Source of the DNA: Runella sp. SP2
GTDB taxonomy: Bacteria; Bacteroidota; Bacteroidia; Cytophagales; Spirosomataceae
NCBI RefSeq assembly: GCF_003711225.1
Contig: NZ_CP031030.1
Coordinates: 2,666,001 to 2,730,000 of the forward strand
Length of the DNA stretch: 64,000 nt
Direction: 5' to 3'
Part shown: positions 18,601-26,984 of the stretch, piece after piece
Position numbering within the stretch: the first letter of the stretch is position 1
How the letters are laid out: every line of letters begins with the position of its first letter
Translations under genes and position numbers: made by a program
The notes under the pieces: model-generated
What the model was told of the DNA's origin: nothing
Seen by the model: only the letters and a program-made list of their open reading frames with translations
Database searches by the model: none

Positions 18601-19158
18601 GTTCCCTTCTGGAATACTGAGGTTGTACTTACCATCGCTGTCTGTAATAGCCCCTTTGGCTGTGCCTTTGACCACCACACTTACCCCTGGTAATCCTCCC
18701 CCACTTTCATCGATTACTTTTCCGATTATTTGTCGGTCGATGGGGGCGAATTCGTTTGGGTGGACAGAAGTTTGATTGGGCGTGGCTGTTTTTTCAGCTT
18801 TTACTCGTTTGAGTAAGATACGATTACCTGCTACTTCGTATGCCACTTCCATGGGCGTGAGTAAGCTTTCAAGTACAACCGCCAAGCGTTCGTTGTTAAC
18901 GGCTAGAGATACACGCTGTGTACTTTTTAGCACGTTGGAGCTGTACATAAATTGCACATTCGTCGTTTTTTCGATGCGCTGAAGCACTTTTTTGATTTCA
19001 GCGCTTTCAAAACTTAGCGTGAGTCGTTGATTCAGGAGTTCCTGAGCGTGCATTTTGTGGGCATGAGATATGCTCAAAAATAGCACAGCAACCATCAGTT
19101 GCGTCAAAGTAAACCTCATAATTCGAAGCCAAAATTGACCAGTAAAAAGGTTTTGCAT
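15673..19158 (-). CDS. SusC/RagA TonB-dependent transporter with STN signalling domain (cluster A)
   Basis: About 1161 aa. A signal sequence near MRFTLTQLMVAVLFLSI is followed by an STN/secretin-TonB domain (LTLSFESAEIKKVLQRI...YEVAGNRILLKR). Then come a carboxypeptidase-regulatory-like domain (IGKVIDESGGGLPGVSVVVK), the SusC-specific VVVGYGTQNRKDVTGSI, a plug (IESVDVLKDASATAIFGSRG) and a 22-strand-type barrel ending in TIGLNIGF. The family imports oligomers through the outer membrane using TonB. The STN domain is what talks to a FecR anti-sigma factor, and one is encoded directly upstream. The methionine at 19158 was chosen; a frame extension to 19236 lacks signal-peptide character. Confidence 0.95.
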   Translation of the reverse strand: MQNLFTGQFWLRIMRFTLTQLMVAVLFLSISHAHKMHAQELLNQRLTLSFESAEIKKVLQRIEKTTNVQFMYSSNVLKSTQRVSLAVNNERLAVVLESLLTPMEVAYEVAGNRILLKRVKAEKTATPNQTSVHPNEFAPIDRQIIGKVIDESGGGLPGVSVVVKGTAKGAITDSDGKYNLSIPEGNVTLVYSFVGYEAQEVVVGSRTTVDVTLKVDVKALSEVVVVGYGTQNRKDVTGSIASISAQDIKDMPVTNVAEGMAGKLPGVLIQQTTGAPGNSPSVKIRGFGSISAGNGPLIVVDGQPLNSGDLTNGSGLNLMNPNDIESVDVLKDASATAIFGSRGANGVMMITTKRGKAGRSRINFDYYTGVQEISKKMDMLNAQQFAEFSKEASNNAYVERVAGAQASDPNSVRAAGNRYRYPRGEFPGIDFDNPASLTSYDYQSLIFRQAPISSYQMSGSGGTDKVQYMVSGNYLKQDGIINTSGLKRYTFRSNIDAQLSPKLKIGMSVSPSFTTERRVNSDGHWASNGVINAALSQAPIIPIYQADGVTYNSQASIAGAYDWAGVTNPVANITELDNTATTLRLLGNTYADLTIWKTLKYRATFGADLNYFRQNQFQTSAIPLNQLLPPNANSGSSATRQSINWVTSHTLGYNVSFMADHYLDALVGFEAQKNDFESNSVNANRFPNDIVRTVNAGVIIGGSSLRDQWSLASYFARVGYTYKDRYLVNASIRRDGSSRFGMNQRYGIFPSASIGWRVTEEPFMKNIPTISEMKLKVSYGLAGNNAFSNYGSIGILGADNYVFGNALVNGLATSTIGNDNLTWEKSRQTDIGLELGLWKNRIFFTADYYSRITTDLLLSVQVPTLTGFSTASRNIGKVENKGMEFGLVTRNTTGNLKWTTDLNISFNRNKVLALGPTGDAIRSGTGVGETNITVIGKPLGNFYGYQQLGVFKDQADLDSYPHDATARPGDVKFADINNDGKINADDRTIIGNNQPDFIYGMTNTLSFKGFDLGITVQGIQGGQILNLSRRFIENLEGSQNQLSTVLNRWRSPQDPGNGIVPRANQRTTGNNNAISSRWVESASYFRVRNITLGYNLPKATLERVKIQSLRLYGGIQNAFTSTKYLGFNPEVSGYENALTGGVDYGSYPLARTYTIGLNIGF

Positions 19159-19256
19159 AAATTTGTCTGGGTTTATAACATTGGTTTTGAGACATTCATC
19201 TTCACTACCATCTTTTTTTAGATAGCTTAGACACACATTTGAAAAAAGTTAAATCC

Positions 19257-19287
19257 AAATCGGCCGTGCTGGAACCACTGCCGATTT
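19257..19287 (-). terminator. Hairpin between fecR and susC of cluster A
   Basis: AAATCGGC pairs with GCCGATTT across a 15-base loop, directly after the fecR stop. On the minus strand a T-rich stretch follows about ten bases later. It may be a partial terminator setting the ratio of regulator to transporter mRNA, or only a stabilising hairpin. Confidence 0.4.
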
Positions 19288-19291
19288 TTTT

Positions 19292-20380
19292 TTAGATACA
19301 TCCTTGGGCGTCAAAGATGATTTGGCCGTCCACAATCTCGTAGGTTGCCCCCGTGATTTTACAGAGTAAATTAAGTTTATCATATAAGGATTCGTTTGAA
19401 AGCGTTGCGGTGATTTTACAGTTTTTAAGACTTTCATTGTCAAACTGAAAATGAATCCCATAAGCTTGTTCTAATTGATTTAAAACTTGCGGAAGTGGAC
19501 TTTCGTCATAAGTATAATGGTTTATAATGGCTTCGGGGCGCAACACAATTGGCTCTAACACCAATGTTTTACTGAGTTGTTTTTCTTTTTCTTCAAAGAC
19601 GGCCGCTTGGTTAGCGGTCAATATCACGCCTTTGGTGGTGGTCATCACATTAGGGGTTTTCTCATCAACAGAATACACCGAAACTTTTCCCGACCGCACT
19701 TGTACCGTTACGCGATTATCTGATTTATAAGCCCTTACCGTAAAAACAGTTCCCAAAACTTTGGTGGTTAGCTTACCTGTTTGTACCAAAAAAGGCTCTT
19801 TTTTCTTCACTACTTCAAACAGGGCCTCGCCCGTCAGAAACACTTCGCGGTTTTCACCCGTGAATTTTGGGGCGTACTTTAATCGACTATGAGGGCTAAG
19901 TTTGACGGTGGAGCCATCCTCTAGGGTCAACAGTAAGAAACCCTCCGTTTCGTTCACCGTTTCGGCCAGCGAATTGTCAAGCGCAGGAATTGAACTCATC
20001 AGTGGCGATTTTTCGTCCACATTAATAGCCCACCAAGCGCCAAAGGAAAGAATTGCGCAGGCCATAACCGCCGCAAATTGATAGAGGGGACGTTGCCACC
20101 AAAACCGTACGGGCGTTGATACGTCTTGGTCAGAAGGTTTGGTAATTTTTTCTAAAAATTGAGTCACCTCCTGACGAACTTCTTTTTCAGAGAGTGATTC
20201 GGGCGCTACATTCATGGCCCGAATAAGCAACTCCGCTTGACGAATGTCTGCCTTTTTTTCGGGATGTTGTTGTAAAAAACGCATCCAAAAACCCTCATCA
20301 CCTCCTTTTCCACGCACCCAATCTCGGAATGAGTCGTCTTTAACAAAATCTAAGGCGTTATATTCTTCGTATTTTTTCAT
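19292..20380 (-). CDS. FecR-family anti-sigma factor (cluster A)
   Basis: About 362 aa. The N-terminal cytoplasmic part starts MKKYEEYNALDFVKDDSFRDWV, the usual opening of Bacteroidota FecR proteins. A membrane helix at about residues 100-120 (LYQFAAVMACAILSFGAWW) is followed by the periplasmic FecR domain (LEDGSTVKLSPHSRLKYAPKF, REVFLTGEALFEVVKKKEPF). A C-terminal STN-like DUF4974 domain has PLPQVLNQLEQAYGIHFQF. It holds the ECF sigma factor until the SusC STN domain signals. The methionine at 20422 would add 14 residues; 20380 fits the family better. The gap to the sigma gene is 46 bases. Confidence 0.93.
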   Translation of the reverse strand: MKKYEEYNALDFVKDDSFRDWVRGKGGDEGFWMRFLQQHPEKKADIRQAELLIRAMNVAPESLSEKEVRQEVTQFLEKITKPSDQDVSTPVRFWWQRPLYQFAAVMACAILSFGAWWAINVDEKSPLMSSIPALDNSLAETVNETEGFLLLTLEDGSTVKLSPHSRLKYAPKFTGENREVFLTGEALFEVVKKKEPFLVQTGKLTTKVLGTVFTVRAYKSDNRVTVQVRSGKVSVYSVDEKTPNVMTTTKGVILTANQAAVFEEKEKQLSKTLVLEPIVLRPEAIINHYTYDESPLPQVLNQLEQAYGIHFQFDNESLKNCKITATLSNESLYDKLNLLCKITGATYEIVDGQIIFDAQGCI

Positions 20381-20426
20381 TTGATTGATGTAATGCTTTT
20401 CAGTTAATTTCCCAAAGGCCAATTGA

Positions 20427-21020
20427 TTATCTCACCCACATGGCTACTAATAATAAATTGAGCCCCACTTGCCAGTGTTTTCTTAAACTTGTCAGTGCTT
20501 TTTGGAGTAAATTATACAGCGATTGTCGGCCGATTTGCATTGTTTCGGCAATTTGGTCGTAGCTTAGGTCTTGATAAAATCGAAGATAAATGAGCTCTTT
20601 TTGGCGTTCGGGTAATTGTCCCAATACGTGTTCCAATCGTTTGAGTTGATATACTTCATACTCGTCTTCAATCATGCGCAGGTCGGCAGAAAACAACACA
20701 TCAAAATCGTAGTCGTCGTTTAATTCGTAAAAATGGTTGTGTTGTTTTGACAACTCCCTTAGCAACTTCGTTTTAAGCGACTTCAGCAAATAAGCCCGCA
20801 CATTTTCGACCTCTCCGATGGTCGCATGTATTTGCCAAAGACTCAAAAAAAGCTCTTGGATACAGTCTTTCACCATCTCCCGTTCGGGACAAAAGCGTAC
20901 TCCCCAATGAAATAAATCGGAGTAATTCAACTGCATCAACTGCGCCAGCGAAGCGGGGTCACCTGCGCGGTAATCTTGCCAGAGTTGTTGGGTATGTTCG
21001 TCTTTGGGTCTGGGTTTCAT
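20427..21020 (-). CDS. ECF RNA polymerase sigma factor (cluster A)
   Basis: About 197 aa. Region 2 includes CIQELFLSLWQIHATIGEVENVRAYLLKSL. Region 4 includes LPERQKELIYLRFYQDLSYDQIAE followed by a helix-turn-helix (QIGRQSLYNLLQKALTSL). It is the first gene of the cluster, directing RNA polymerase to promoters of the linked transporter when released by FecR. MKPRPKDE at 21020 is the better start; the upstream 14 codons are not family-like. Confidence 0.93.
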   Translation of the reverse strand: MKPRPKDEHTQQLWQDYRAGDPASLAQLMQLNYSDLFHWGVRFCPEREMVKDCIQELFLSLWQIHATIGEVENVRAYLLKSLKTKLLRELSKQHNHFYELNDDYDFDVLFSADLRMIEDEYEVYQLKRLEHVLGQLPERQKELIYLRFYQDLSYDQIAETMQIGRQSLYNLLQKALTSLRKHWQVGLNLLLVAMWVR

Positions 21021-21138
21021 GGGTTCAAATAGGACCTTTACTGACACGAGACCTAAAATCAAAAAACCTAACCCTTGAATTATGAATTTTTTGATAAAAA
21101 TTTTAACTAAAACATTTTATCTATTCAAACACACTGAC

Positions 21139-21234
21139 TTACAAGTACTTCTTCATATACGCAACAAAATGCGCCCAATCGGTGGGTAAAACCGAGTGGC
21201 CAAAGGGCGAGGAATCATACACCGCCCTGAGTTG
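21139..21234 (-). pseudogene. C-terminal remnant of an alpha/beta-hydrolase-like gene
   Basis: On the minus strand a stretch of 31 codons runs from just after a TGA to a TAA at 21139. It includes YDSSPFGHSVLPTDW and ends HFVAYMKKYL. The conserved-looking GHS..PTDWAHFV segment followed by an amphipathic C-terminus resembles the last part of an esterase or dienelactone-hydrolase-like enzyme (tentative). No upstream part of such a gene is left, so it is probably a deletion scar. The rest of the gap 21063-21344 has no other gene. Confidence 0.4.
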
Positions 21235-21318
21235 TCAATCATGTGGTTATAAGCCGCTCAGTTTCAATAGTTACTATTTATCAATTCTGTAGTGTTTCAG
21301 ACTTCAACAATCCTTCCT

Positions 21319-21326
21319 TATTTTTG
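21319..21326 (+). promoter_or_regulatory. -7 promoter element for the SNF2 helicase
   Basis: TATTTTTG lies 19 bases before the chosen ATG at 21345, which supports that start over the upstream one at 21243. Confidence 0.5.
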
Positions 21327-21344
21327 CCAAAAATCGAAAAACGA

Positions 21345-24300
21345 ATGGCATTTCAGCGTAAAAGTACGTTTGGACAAACGTGGTGGGGACAACAATGGAT
21401 CACGATACTGGAAGGACTCGATGAAAGCGGGCGATTGGCCAGAGGACGTACGTATGCTAACAACGGCTCAGTCCAAAGCATTGCGTTTGAGGGTAATAAA
21501 ATTGCGGCGCGGGTAAAAGGTACCAGCCCTCGGCCTTATAAAATATCATTCAATATCGACCCACTTTCTCCCTCCGACAAAGCCCGATTGCTGAATTTAA
21601 TCACTGAAAATCCACTGTATTTGACGCAATTACTGAATCGTCAATTGCCTACAGAATTATTCAACGACTGTCAACGTCAAGGAATTTCGTTATTTCCAAA
21701 CTCATGGGAAGCCTTTCACTCCGATTGTTCGTGTCCCGACTGGAGCGACCCTTGCAAACACCGCGCGGCGGTGCTGTTTTTGGTTGCCAACGAAATCGAT
21801 AAAAACCCTTTCCTGATTTTTGAGCTCCGTGATTTTGATTTGTTCAAAAGTTTAGAAACGTTGGGGTTTGCGTCATCTGATCAAAAAGATGTAGAAACGC
21901 TCGATGTAGCCGATATTCGCCAACCGTTTGAAGGCTCGGAAGAAATTGTTTTTCAGCCCAACGAAGCCCTGTATGCCCCGCTGGATTTTTCGACGCTTCC
22001 CGATATTTCGGATAATTTATTGTCACTTTTGGGTGATAAACCTTTGTTTTACCGAACGGGCAATTTTAAACAGGTTTTACAGAAATTTTACATTCATACT
22101 GCCAAAAAAGCGCGCGAACTGGCCGTTTCTGAAGAACCAAGCGAGCAAGAATACGACAAAGATTTGGACGCAGTAGAAAGCGGCGAAATCATCATGGACG
22201 AAGCGCTGGGCTTTTTGCAGGCCAATTTTCGAGATACCCGCGAGCGCATTGTCTTTCAATTTGATGAACTCCCCAAGTTTGTTGATTGGATTCATCATTT
22301 GCCTTCGTCGCAGTTGCCACAGCTTTCTCCTACCCTCAAAGGGCTTTATTTTTTGAACCGTTTGTCGCTCAAACTCCTTGAACGAGGTGCGATTATTCCC
22401 CAATTGCTACGCGCTAAACTCAAACGAGAATACCATTTAATACGCTGGATACCAGCTACAATCAACGAACAAGTTGCCGCCCTGTCGGCTCACGTTCGGG
22501 CAGTATTGCCTCCCGAAATCCTGTATTATAAAATTGGGAAACGGGACATTTTCATTCCTACCGAAACAGATTTTATGAATGCCTTGTCTTCCCTCATTTT
22601 GACCGAGCGGGTAAGGCAATTCAACGACCATTACGACTACAAAGCCACCGACACCGACGACCTTTTTTTTAGAAACTCAATGGTTTTCTTTGGTGGTTTT
22701 GAGTCCCGCGAAATCCCGAGTAACATTCAGTTGTGGCTCAATAAATTTTTCATTGCCCAACGCGATTATGTGCCAATGGTACAAGTGGAAGAACTGGAAG
22801 AAGGCTTTAAAGTCAATCTTTTTGTGGAACATAAAAAGTCTGAGCTCAACATTCCGATTCCCCTCCAAACCTTCATGTCCGACCGAAACTATGCCCCCGT
22901 ACGCATGGGCGTGATGCGCGACTTGTCGATGATGGCGGAGCATTTTCCGCAACTTAATCAACTGATTGCCAGCCATGGAGCGAAAACATTACAATTCGAT
23001 TCGGAGGTGTTTGCCAATATTCTTCTAAAAATTTTGCCAACGATTCGACTGTTTGGTATCAAAATTCAGTTGCCAAAGTCCTTGCAAAAATTACTCCGTC
23101 CGCAGCTTACCATGACGCTCGACAGCGAAGAAGACGGTAAAGTTGCAGCTTCGTCGATTATCAGTTTGGAAAATATGCTCAAGTTCCGCTGGGAAGTAGC
23201 CGTGGGCGACGAACACATTGATACTCAAAGCTTTGTGCGGATGATTGAGAACTACCGAGGGTTGGTAAAAATCAAAGACCAGTACGCGTATTTTGACGAA
23301 AAAGAAATTAAAACCCTGCTCGAAAAGCTCAAAAACCCGCCTTCGCTCGATAGCAATGAATTGTTACAAACGGCTCTTACTGAAGAATACAACGGTACGG
23401 GCGTAACCCTCACCAAATCGGCGCAAAAATGGATGAAATCGTTGTTGAAAAACGAAGCCGTTGCACTTCCCGAGCGCCTTGCCGCCAACTTACGCCCCTA
23501 CCAACAACGCGGCTACGAGTGGCTGTATAAAAATGCTCGTTTGGGAATGGGTAGCCTCATTGCCGACGACATGGGTTTGGGAAAAACCTTGCAAGTCATC
23601 ACTACCCTCCTGAAAATGAAGCAAGAAGGGGCTTTCAAAAAATTGAAAGGACTGGTTGTAGTACCAACGACTTTGCTCACCAACTGGTCGAAGGAAATCA
23701 GCAAATTTGCCCCCGAGCTTCGTCTGCACCTGTATCACGGTTCGGGACGCAGCTTGGTTCCGCTCAAAGATGCCGATATTTTGCTCACTACCTACGGCGT
23801 GGTTCGAAGCGAGGAAGAGGGTTTGAGCAAGCTAAAATGGGCAGTGATGGTGATTGACGAGGCGCAAAACATCAAAAACCCCAATACTGCCCAAACCAAG
23901 GCCGTCAAAAAGATGAAATCGGGCATCAAAATCGCCATGAGTGGTACGCCCGTCGAAAACCGCATGGCCGAATACTGGTCAATTTTTGATTTTGCCAACA
24001 AAGGCTACCTCGGCAATCTGAAAAAATTTGTGAGCGATTACGCCATTCCGATTGAGATTGACCGCGACCAACACGCCTTGGATAAGTTTAAGCGCGTGAC
24101 CGAGCCGTTTATTTTACGACGGGTAAAAACGGACAAAAAAATCATCCAAGATTTGCCCGACAAAATTGAAATCGACCAAGCTTGTACGCTCACGGGCGAG
24201 CAAGCGGCCCTGTATCAAAGCGTGGTAGATCAAGCCTTGCGTGGAATTGAAGGACAAAAAGATGGGTTTAAACGTAGTGGGTTGATTTTTAAAATGATGA

Positions 24301-24890
24301 CTGCCCTCAAACAAATTTGTAACCACCCCACGCACTACCTCAAAAAAGGCGGCGCTCAACCCGAAGCATCGGGCAAGACCCAATTGCTGTTGGATTTGAT
24401 TCGTCAAATCCTCGAAAATGGCGAGAAAACGCTCATTTTTACGCAATACGAAGAAATGGGGACATTGTTACAAACGATGTTTCAGGAGCAAATGCAGTTG
24501 GAAGTCCCTTTCCTTCACGGAGGTATCAGTCGTAAAAACCGCGATGAAATGGTGGATGATTTTCAACACAATCGCTCGACCCGTATTTTGATTTTGTCGC
24601 TTAAAGCGGGAGGAACGGGGCTAAACTTAACGGCGGCCAACAACGTGATTCATTACGATTTGTGGTGGAACCCCGCCGTGGAGGCCCAGGCTACCGACCG
24701 CGCTTTTCGGATTGGCCAAACCAAAAACGTATTGGTACACCGTTTTATCACGCAAGGTAGTTTTGAAGAAAAAATCAATAAACTCATCCAAAACAAACGC
24801 GAACTCGCCAACCTTACCGTCACCGACGGCGAAACGTGGCTGGGCGATTTGTCTAACAGCGATTTGCGAGATTTGGTGAGACTAGGGTAA
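21345..24890 (+). CDS. SWIM zinc-finger SNF2-family DEAD/DEAH-box helicase
   Basis: A 1181-aa protein. A SWIM zinc finger CxCx(n)CxH lies at about residues 126-140 (SDCSCPDWSDPCKH). A long middle region of about 550 residues is followed by the SNF2 ATPase core: Walker A ADDMGLGKTLQ near residue 745, box II IDEAQNIKN near 837, SGTPVENR, and helicase-C motifs FLHGGISRKNRD, LKAGGTGLNLT and DRAFRIGQTKNV. The family uses ATP to move along DNA and remodel protein-DNA complexes; the bacterial role is poorly defined (transcription or repair). MAFQRKSTFGQTWWG at 21345 is the natural start. It is a single gene with a palindromic repeat 18 bases after the stop. Confidence 0.93.
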   Translation: MAFQRKSTFGQTWWGQQWITILEGLDESGRLARGRTYANNGSVQSIAFEGNKIAARVKGTSPRPYKISFNIDPLSPSDKARLLNLITENPLYLTQLLNRQLPTELFNDCQRQGISLFPNSWEAFHSDCSCPDWSDPCKHRAAVLFLVANEIDKNPFLIFELRDFDLFKSLETLGFASSDQKDVETLDVADIRQPFEGSEEIVFQPNEALYAPLDFSTLPDISDNLLSLLGDKPLFYRTGNFKQVLQKFYIHTAKKARELAVSEEPSEQEYDKDLDAVESGEIIMDEALGFLQANFRDTRERIVFQFDELPKFVDWIHHLPSSQLPQLSPTLKGLYFLNRLSLKLLERGAIIPQLLRAKLKREYHLIRWIPATINEQVAALSAHVRAVLPPEILYYKIGKRDIFIPTETDFMNALSSLILTERVRQFNDHYDYKATDTDDLFFRNSMVFFGGFESREIPSNIQLWLNKFFIAQRDYVPMVQVEELEEGFKVNLFVEHKKSELNIPIPLQTFMSDRNYAPVRMGVMRDLSMMAEHFPQLNQLIASHGAKTLQFDSEVFANILLKILPTIRLFGIKIQLPKSLQKLLRPQLTMTLDSEEDGKVAASSIISLENMLKFRWEVAVGDEHIDTQSFVRMIENYRGLVKIKDQYAYFDEKEIKTLLEKLKNPPSLDSNELLQTALTEEYNGTGVTLTKSAQKWMKSLLKNEAVALPERLAANLRPYQQRGYEWLYKNARLGMGSLIADDMGLGKTLQVITTLLKMKQEGAFKKLKGLVVVPTTLLTNWSKEISKFAPELRLHLYHGSGRSLVPLKDADILLTTYGVVRSEEEGLSKLKWAVMVIDEAQNIKNPNTAQTKAVKKMKSGIKIAMSGTPVENRMAEYWSIFDFANKGYLGNLKKFVSDYAIPIEIDRDQHALDKFKRVTEPFILRRVKTDKKIIQDLPDKIEIDQACTLTGEQAALYQSVVDQALRGIEGQKDGFKRSGLIFKMMTALKQICNHPTHYLKKGGAQPEASGKTQLLLDLIRQILENGEKTLIFTQYEEMGTLLQTMFQEQMQLEVPFLHGGISRKNRDEMVDDFQHNRSTRILILSLKAGGTGLNLTAANNVIHYDLWWNPAVEAQATDRAFRIGQTKNVLVHRFITQGSFEEKINKLIQNKRELANLTVTDGETWLGDLSNSDLRDLVRLG

Positions 24891-24908
24891 AACATAAACC
24901 CTTCCACA

Positions 24909-24943
24909 AACCTTCCCGAAAGTTTGAAACTTTCGGGAAGGTT
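24909..24943. repeat. CCCGAAAGTTT palindrome, copy 2
   Basis: AACCTTCCCGAAAGTT (24909-24924) pairs perfectly with AACTTTCGGGAAGGTT (24928-24943) around a TGA loop. It is directly downstream of the helicase stop. Same core as copies 1 and 3. Confidence 0.85.
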
Positions 24944-25031
24944 CATTTCGCGAGTGCCAATTTCCAATTGGAATGAAATAAATTGCATCTTTGTTAAGAA
25001 ATCGAATTCAGGCATTTTAATAACTACCACT

Positions 25032-25226
25032 ATGACAGCTGTATTGGACAAAAGTATCGTTAAGCAAGCGCTTCGTGAGTTGATTCAAGAAGAACCCGAA
25101 TTATTTAAAAATATGCTATTGGAAACAGCGATAGAAGAGGCAAAAACTTCACAAGATGCTGATTTTGAAGCATTAATTCGTAAGAATTTTAACCGTTACG
25201 AAGAGACGTTTAAGGCACTTGCTTAA
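25032..25226 (+). CDS. Probable antitoxin of a Doc-type toxin-antitoxin pair
   Basis: A 64-aa mostly helical, acidic protein (KQALRELIQEEPELFKNMLL). The ATG at 25032 is the natural start; the frame is open further upstream but that part runs into the repeat region. Its stop overlaps the toxin start as TAATG, so translation is probably coupled. I do not recognise a Phd DNA-binding domain, so the antitoxin assignment rests on size, position and coupling. CATCTTTG at 24986-24993 is a one-mismatch -7 box. Confidence 0.65.
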   Translation: MTAVLDKSIVKQALRELIQEEPELFKNMLLETAIEEAKTSQDADFEALIRKNFNRYEETFKALA

Positions 25227-25627
25227 TGATTTACCTCACAAAACAACAGATTATTCGGTTAAATATAGCAACCATTGAAGCGCACGGAGGAAACTTTATG
25301 CCTCCCAGTAATTTTTTACACGAAGAAAATTTAGATTATTTGCTGGAGGCTGTTCAAGCAGAAATGTTTGGAGAACCACTGTACCCAACTATTTCTGACA
25401 AAGCTGCCTTGTATTGTTACAACATTATTTGCAACCATATTTTTAGCGATGGCAATAAACGAACAGGATTAGCAGCTGCTTTAATTTTCTTGAATCTCAA
25501 TTATCACGAGCTACGACTTGAGATCAGCAATTCCATTCTGACGGATTTTATCCTAAAAGTGGCCTCTGGTCAGTCAAGTTTGGAAGAATGTAAAAGGTGG
25601 TTCCACGAAAACTCAGTGAAAGTGTAA
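25226..25627 (+). CDS. Doc-like (death-on-curing) Fic-domain toxin
   Basis: A 133-aa protein with the Fic/Doc catalytic motif HIFSDGNKRTG: H71, D75, N77, K78, R79. The Doc subgroup transfers a phosphate (Doc) or AMP (Fic) to target proteins; Doc itself inactivates elongation factor Tu. The lysine after the asparagine is the Doc-type residue, which favours kinase-like over AMP-transfer activity; this is inferred from family. The length is normal and the motif complete, so it looks functional. Together with the preceding gene it forms a TA module placed directly next to an insertion sequence. Confidence 0.85.
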   Translation: MIYLTKQQIIRLNIATIEAHGGNFMPPSNFLHEENLDYLLEAVQAEMFGEPLYPTISDKAALYCYNIICNHIFSDGNKRTGLAAALIFLNLNYHELRLEISNSILTDFILKVASGQSSLEECKRWFHENSVKV

Positions 25628-25645
25628 AGACAACATCCCGAAAGT

Positions 25646-26984
25646 TGTTGTACGCTTTAAAGTTAGGTACGCTCAAACAGACATTTAGTTTGATTGGTTT
25701 TTTTGTTTTGAAAATACGGTCATATTTTTGATTCTATCATCAGTAAGACAGTTATCGGCAATATTTTTGATAATTTGAGTGGAGTTCGAGATTTGCCACT
25801 TCAAGGTATCTGGCTTGAATTTAAGTTGGACAAATTGGTGAGCAAATTCTTTTCCTACCCTAATCGTTTGTCCGAAATGCGTAATTTGTCCTACTGATGA
25901 TACTTTTCGAGTGTAGATTTTTTTTGCAATAAATTCATGAACTCTCTTTGAATCAAAGTCTTTACTTGAAAATACGCGTTGTTTAGTAATTAACTCAGGG
26001 AAAGCCATCGCCCTGGTTTTTCCCTCCAGCCGAGTTACTGGATACAGCTGTCGTTGAATATGAATTTGGGCATCTAGCTTGGCTTGTAATTCTTGTAAAC
26101 AACGGCAAGCTTGCACTTCTGCCCAGCGTTGAGTGGTATCTTGCATTTTCTCAACGCGATTATTCATCTGTGGACAATAAGGTTTATTCCAAGTCAAATC
26201 AATATCGTGAGCGATAAGCCACAGCGCTAAAGGCGGAGTAGGTGCCCCAGCAGGACTTCCGAATGGCTCGCCATTATCTACTCTAAAACAACCTGCTTTT
26301 CCCCATTTGTTGAAAACCTCAATAAGTTTTTGCCGTATTTGGTCAATGGGCACTTGATTGATTCGGGCATAGGGGGAAAACGGGTGCTTCCAGACAAGCT
26401 CCACTTTTTTCATCCACAATGGTCAAATAACAAGCTGATTGACCATTTTCTAAGCTTAATCGTTCTTTGGCATCTACCTGCCAGATGTTATGAACCTGTG
26501 TTGATTGCCCAATTTTGGGTTCTAATTTTTGGGAACGTGGTTTGCTCATATGAGCTGACAAAAACCAACGTTGAATCGTGCGTACATGAACCACCTGAGA
26601 GCAACCATAGCGATTGACCAGGTGCATATGAATCAAGGGGCTTCCCCAATTTGGATGTAAACGTTTTAGCCAAAGAGCTCCTCGATAAATCACATCGGAT
26701 CTACTGGGCGGCTTTTTGCCACAGTTCTCATATGCTGTTCGTAAATTTGATTGGGGAGTTTTTTGGTGTTTATGCCATAAGTTTCGCAGGGTAGCATAGG
26801 GAACACCTAAGTGTTCACTAATATATTTTAGTGTTTTACCTGAGGCTTTTAACTCCAGTAATGACTGCCGTATCGCTGTATTGGTCGCTTGTCCCATCGG
26901 TTGTTGCTTGTATGAGCGTATATCAAAAAACAAAAGTACTTAACTTCTTGCCGCTATAAATACTTAACTTTAAGACGTACAGCA
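25646..26984 (-). mobile_element. Insertion sequence, IS481-like, 1339 bp
   Basis: The ends are imperfect inverted repeats of about 24 bases (left TGTTGTACGCTTTAAAGTTA, right complement TGCTGTACGTCTTAAAGTTA), beginning TG and ending CA. They are flanked by a 4-base direct repeat AAGT at 25642-25645 and 26985-26988. It holds one transposase in two overlapping frames. Family assignment is from the helix-turn-helix plus rve/DDE layout. It interrupts palindrome copy 3, between the Doc gene and leuS. Confidence 0.85.
25685..26897 (-). pseudogene. IS transposase (DDE/rve integrase fold), frameshifted
   Basis: Two overlapping frames make one protein of about 403 aa. The first (from MGQATNTAIRQ at 26897) has an N-terminal helix-turn-helix and the first catalytic Asp in IWQVDAKERL. 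The second has the second Asp in FRVDNGEPFG, the likely catalytic Glu in NNRVEKMQD, and a C-terminal beta domain. Joining needs a +1 shift in a C5 run (complement of 26372-26376): ...EAPVFP / YARINQVPID... One base less would restore a single frame. Either the element is dead, or it uses rare +1 frameshifting; a sequencing error is also possible. Confidence 0.8.
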
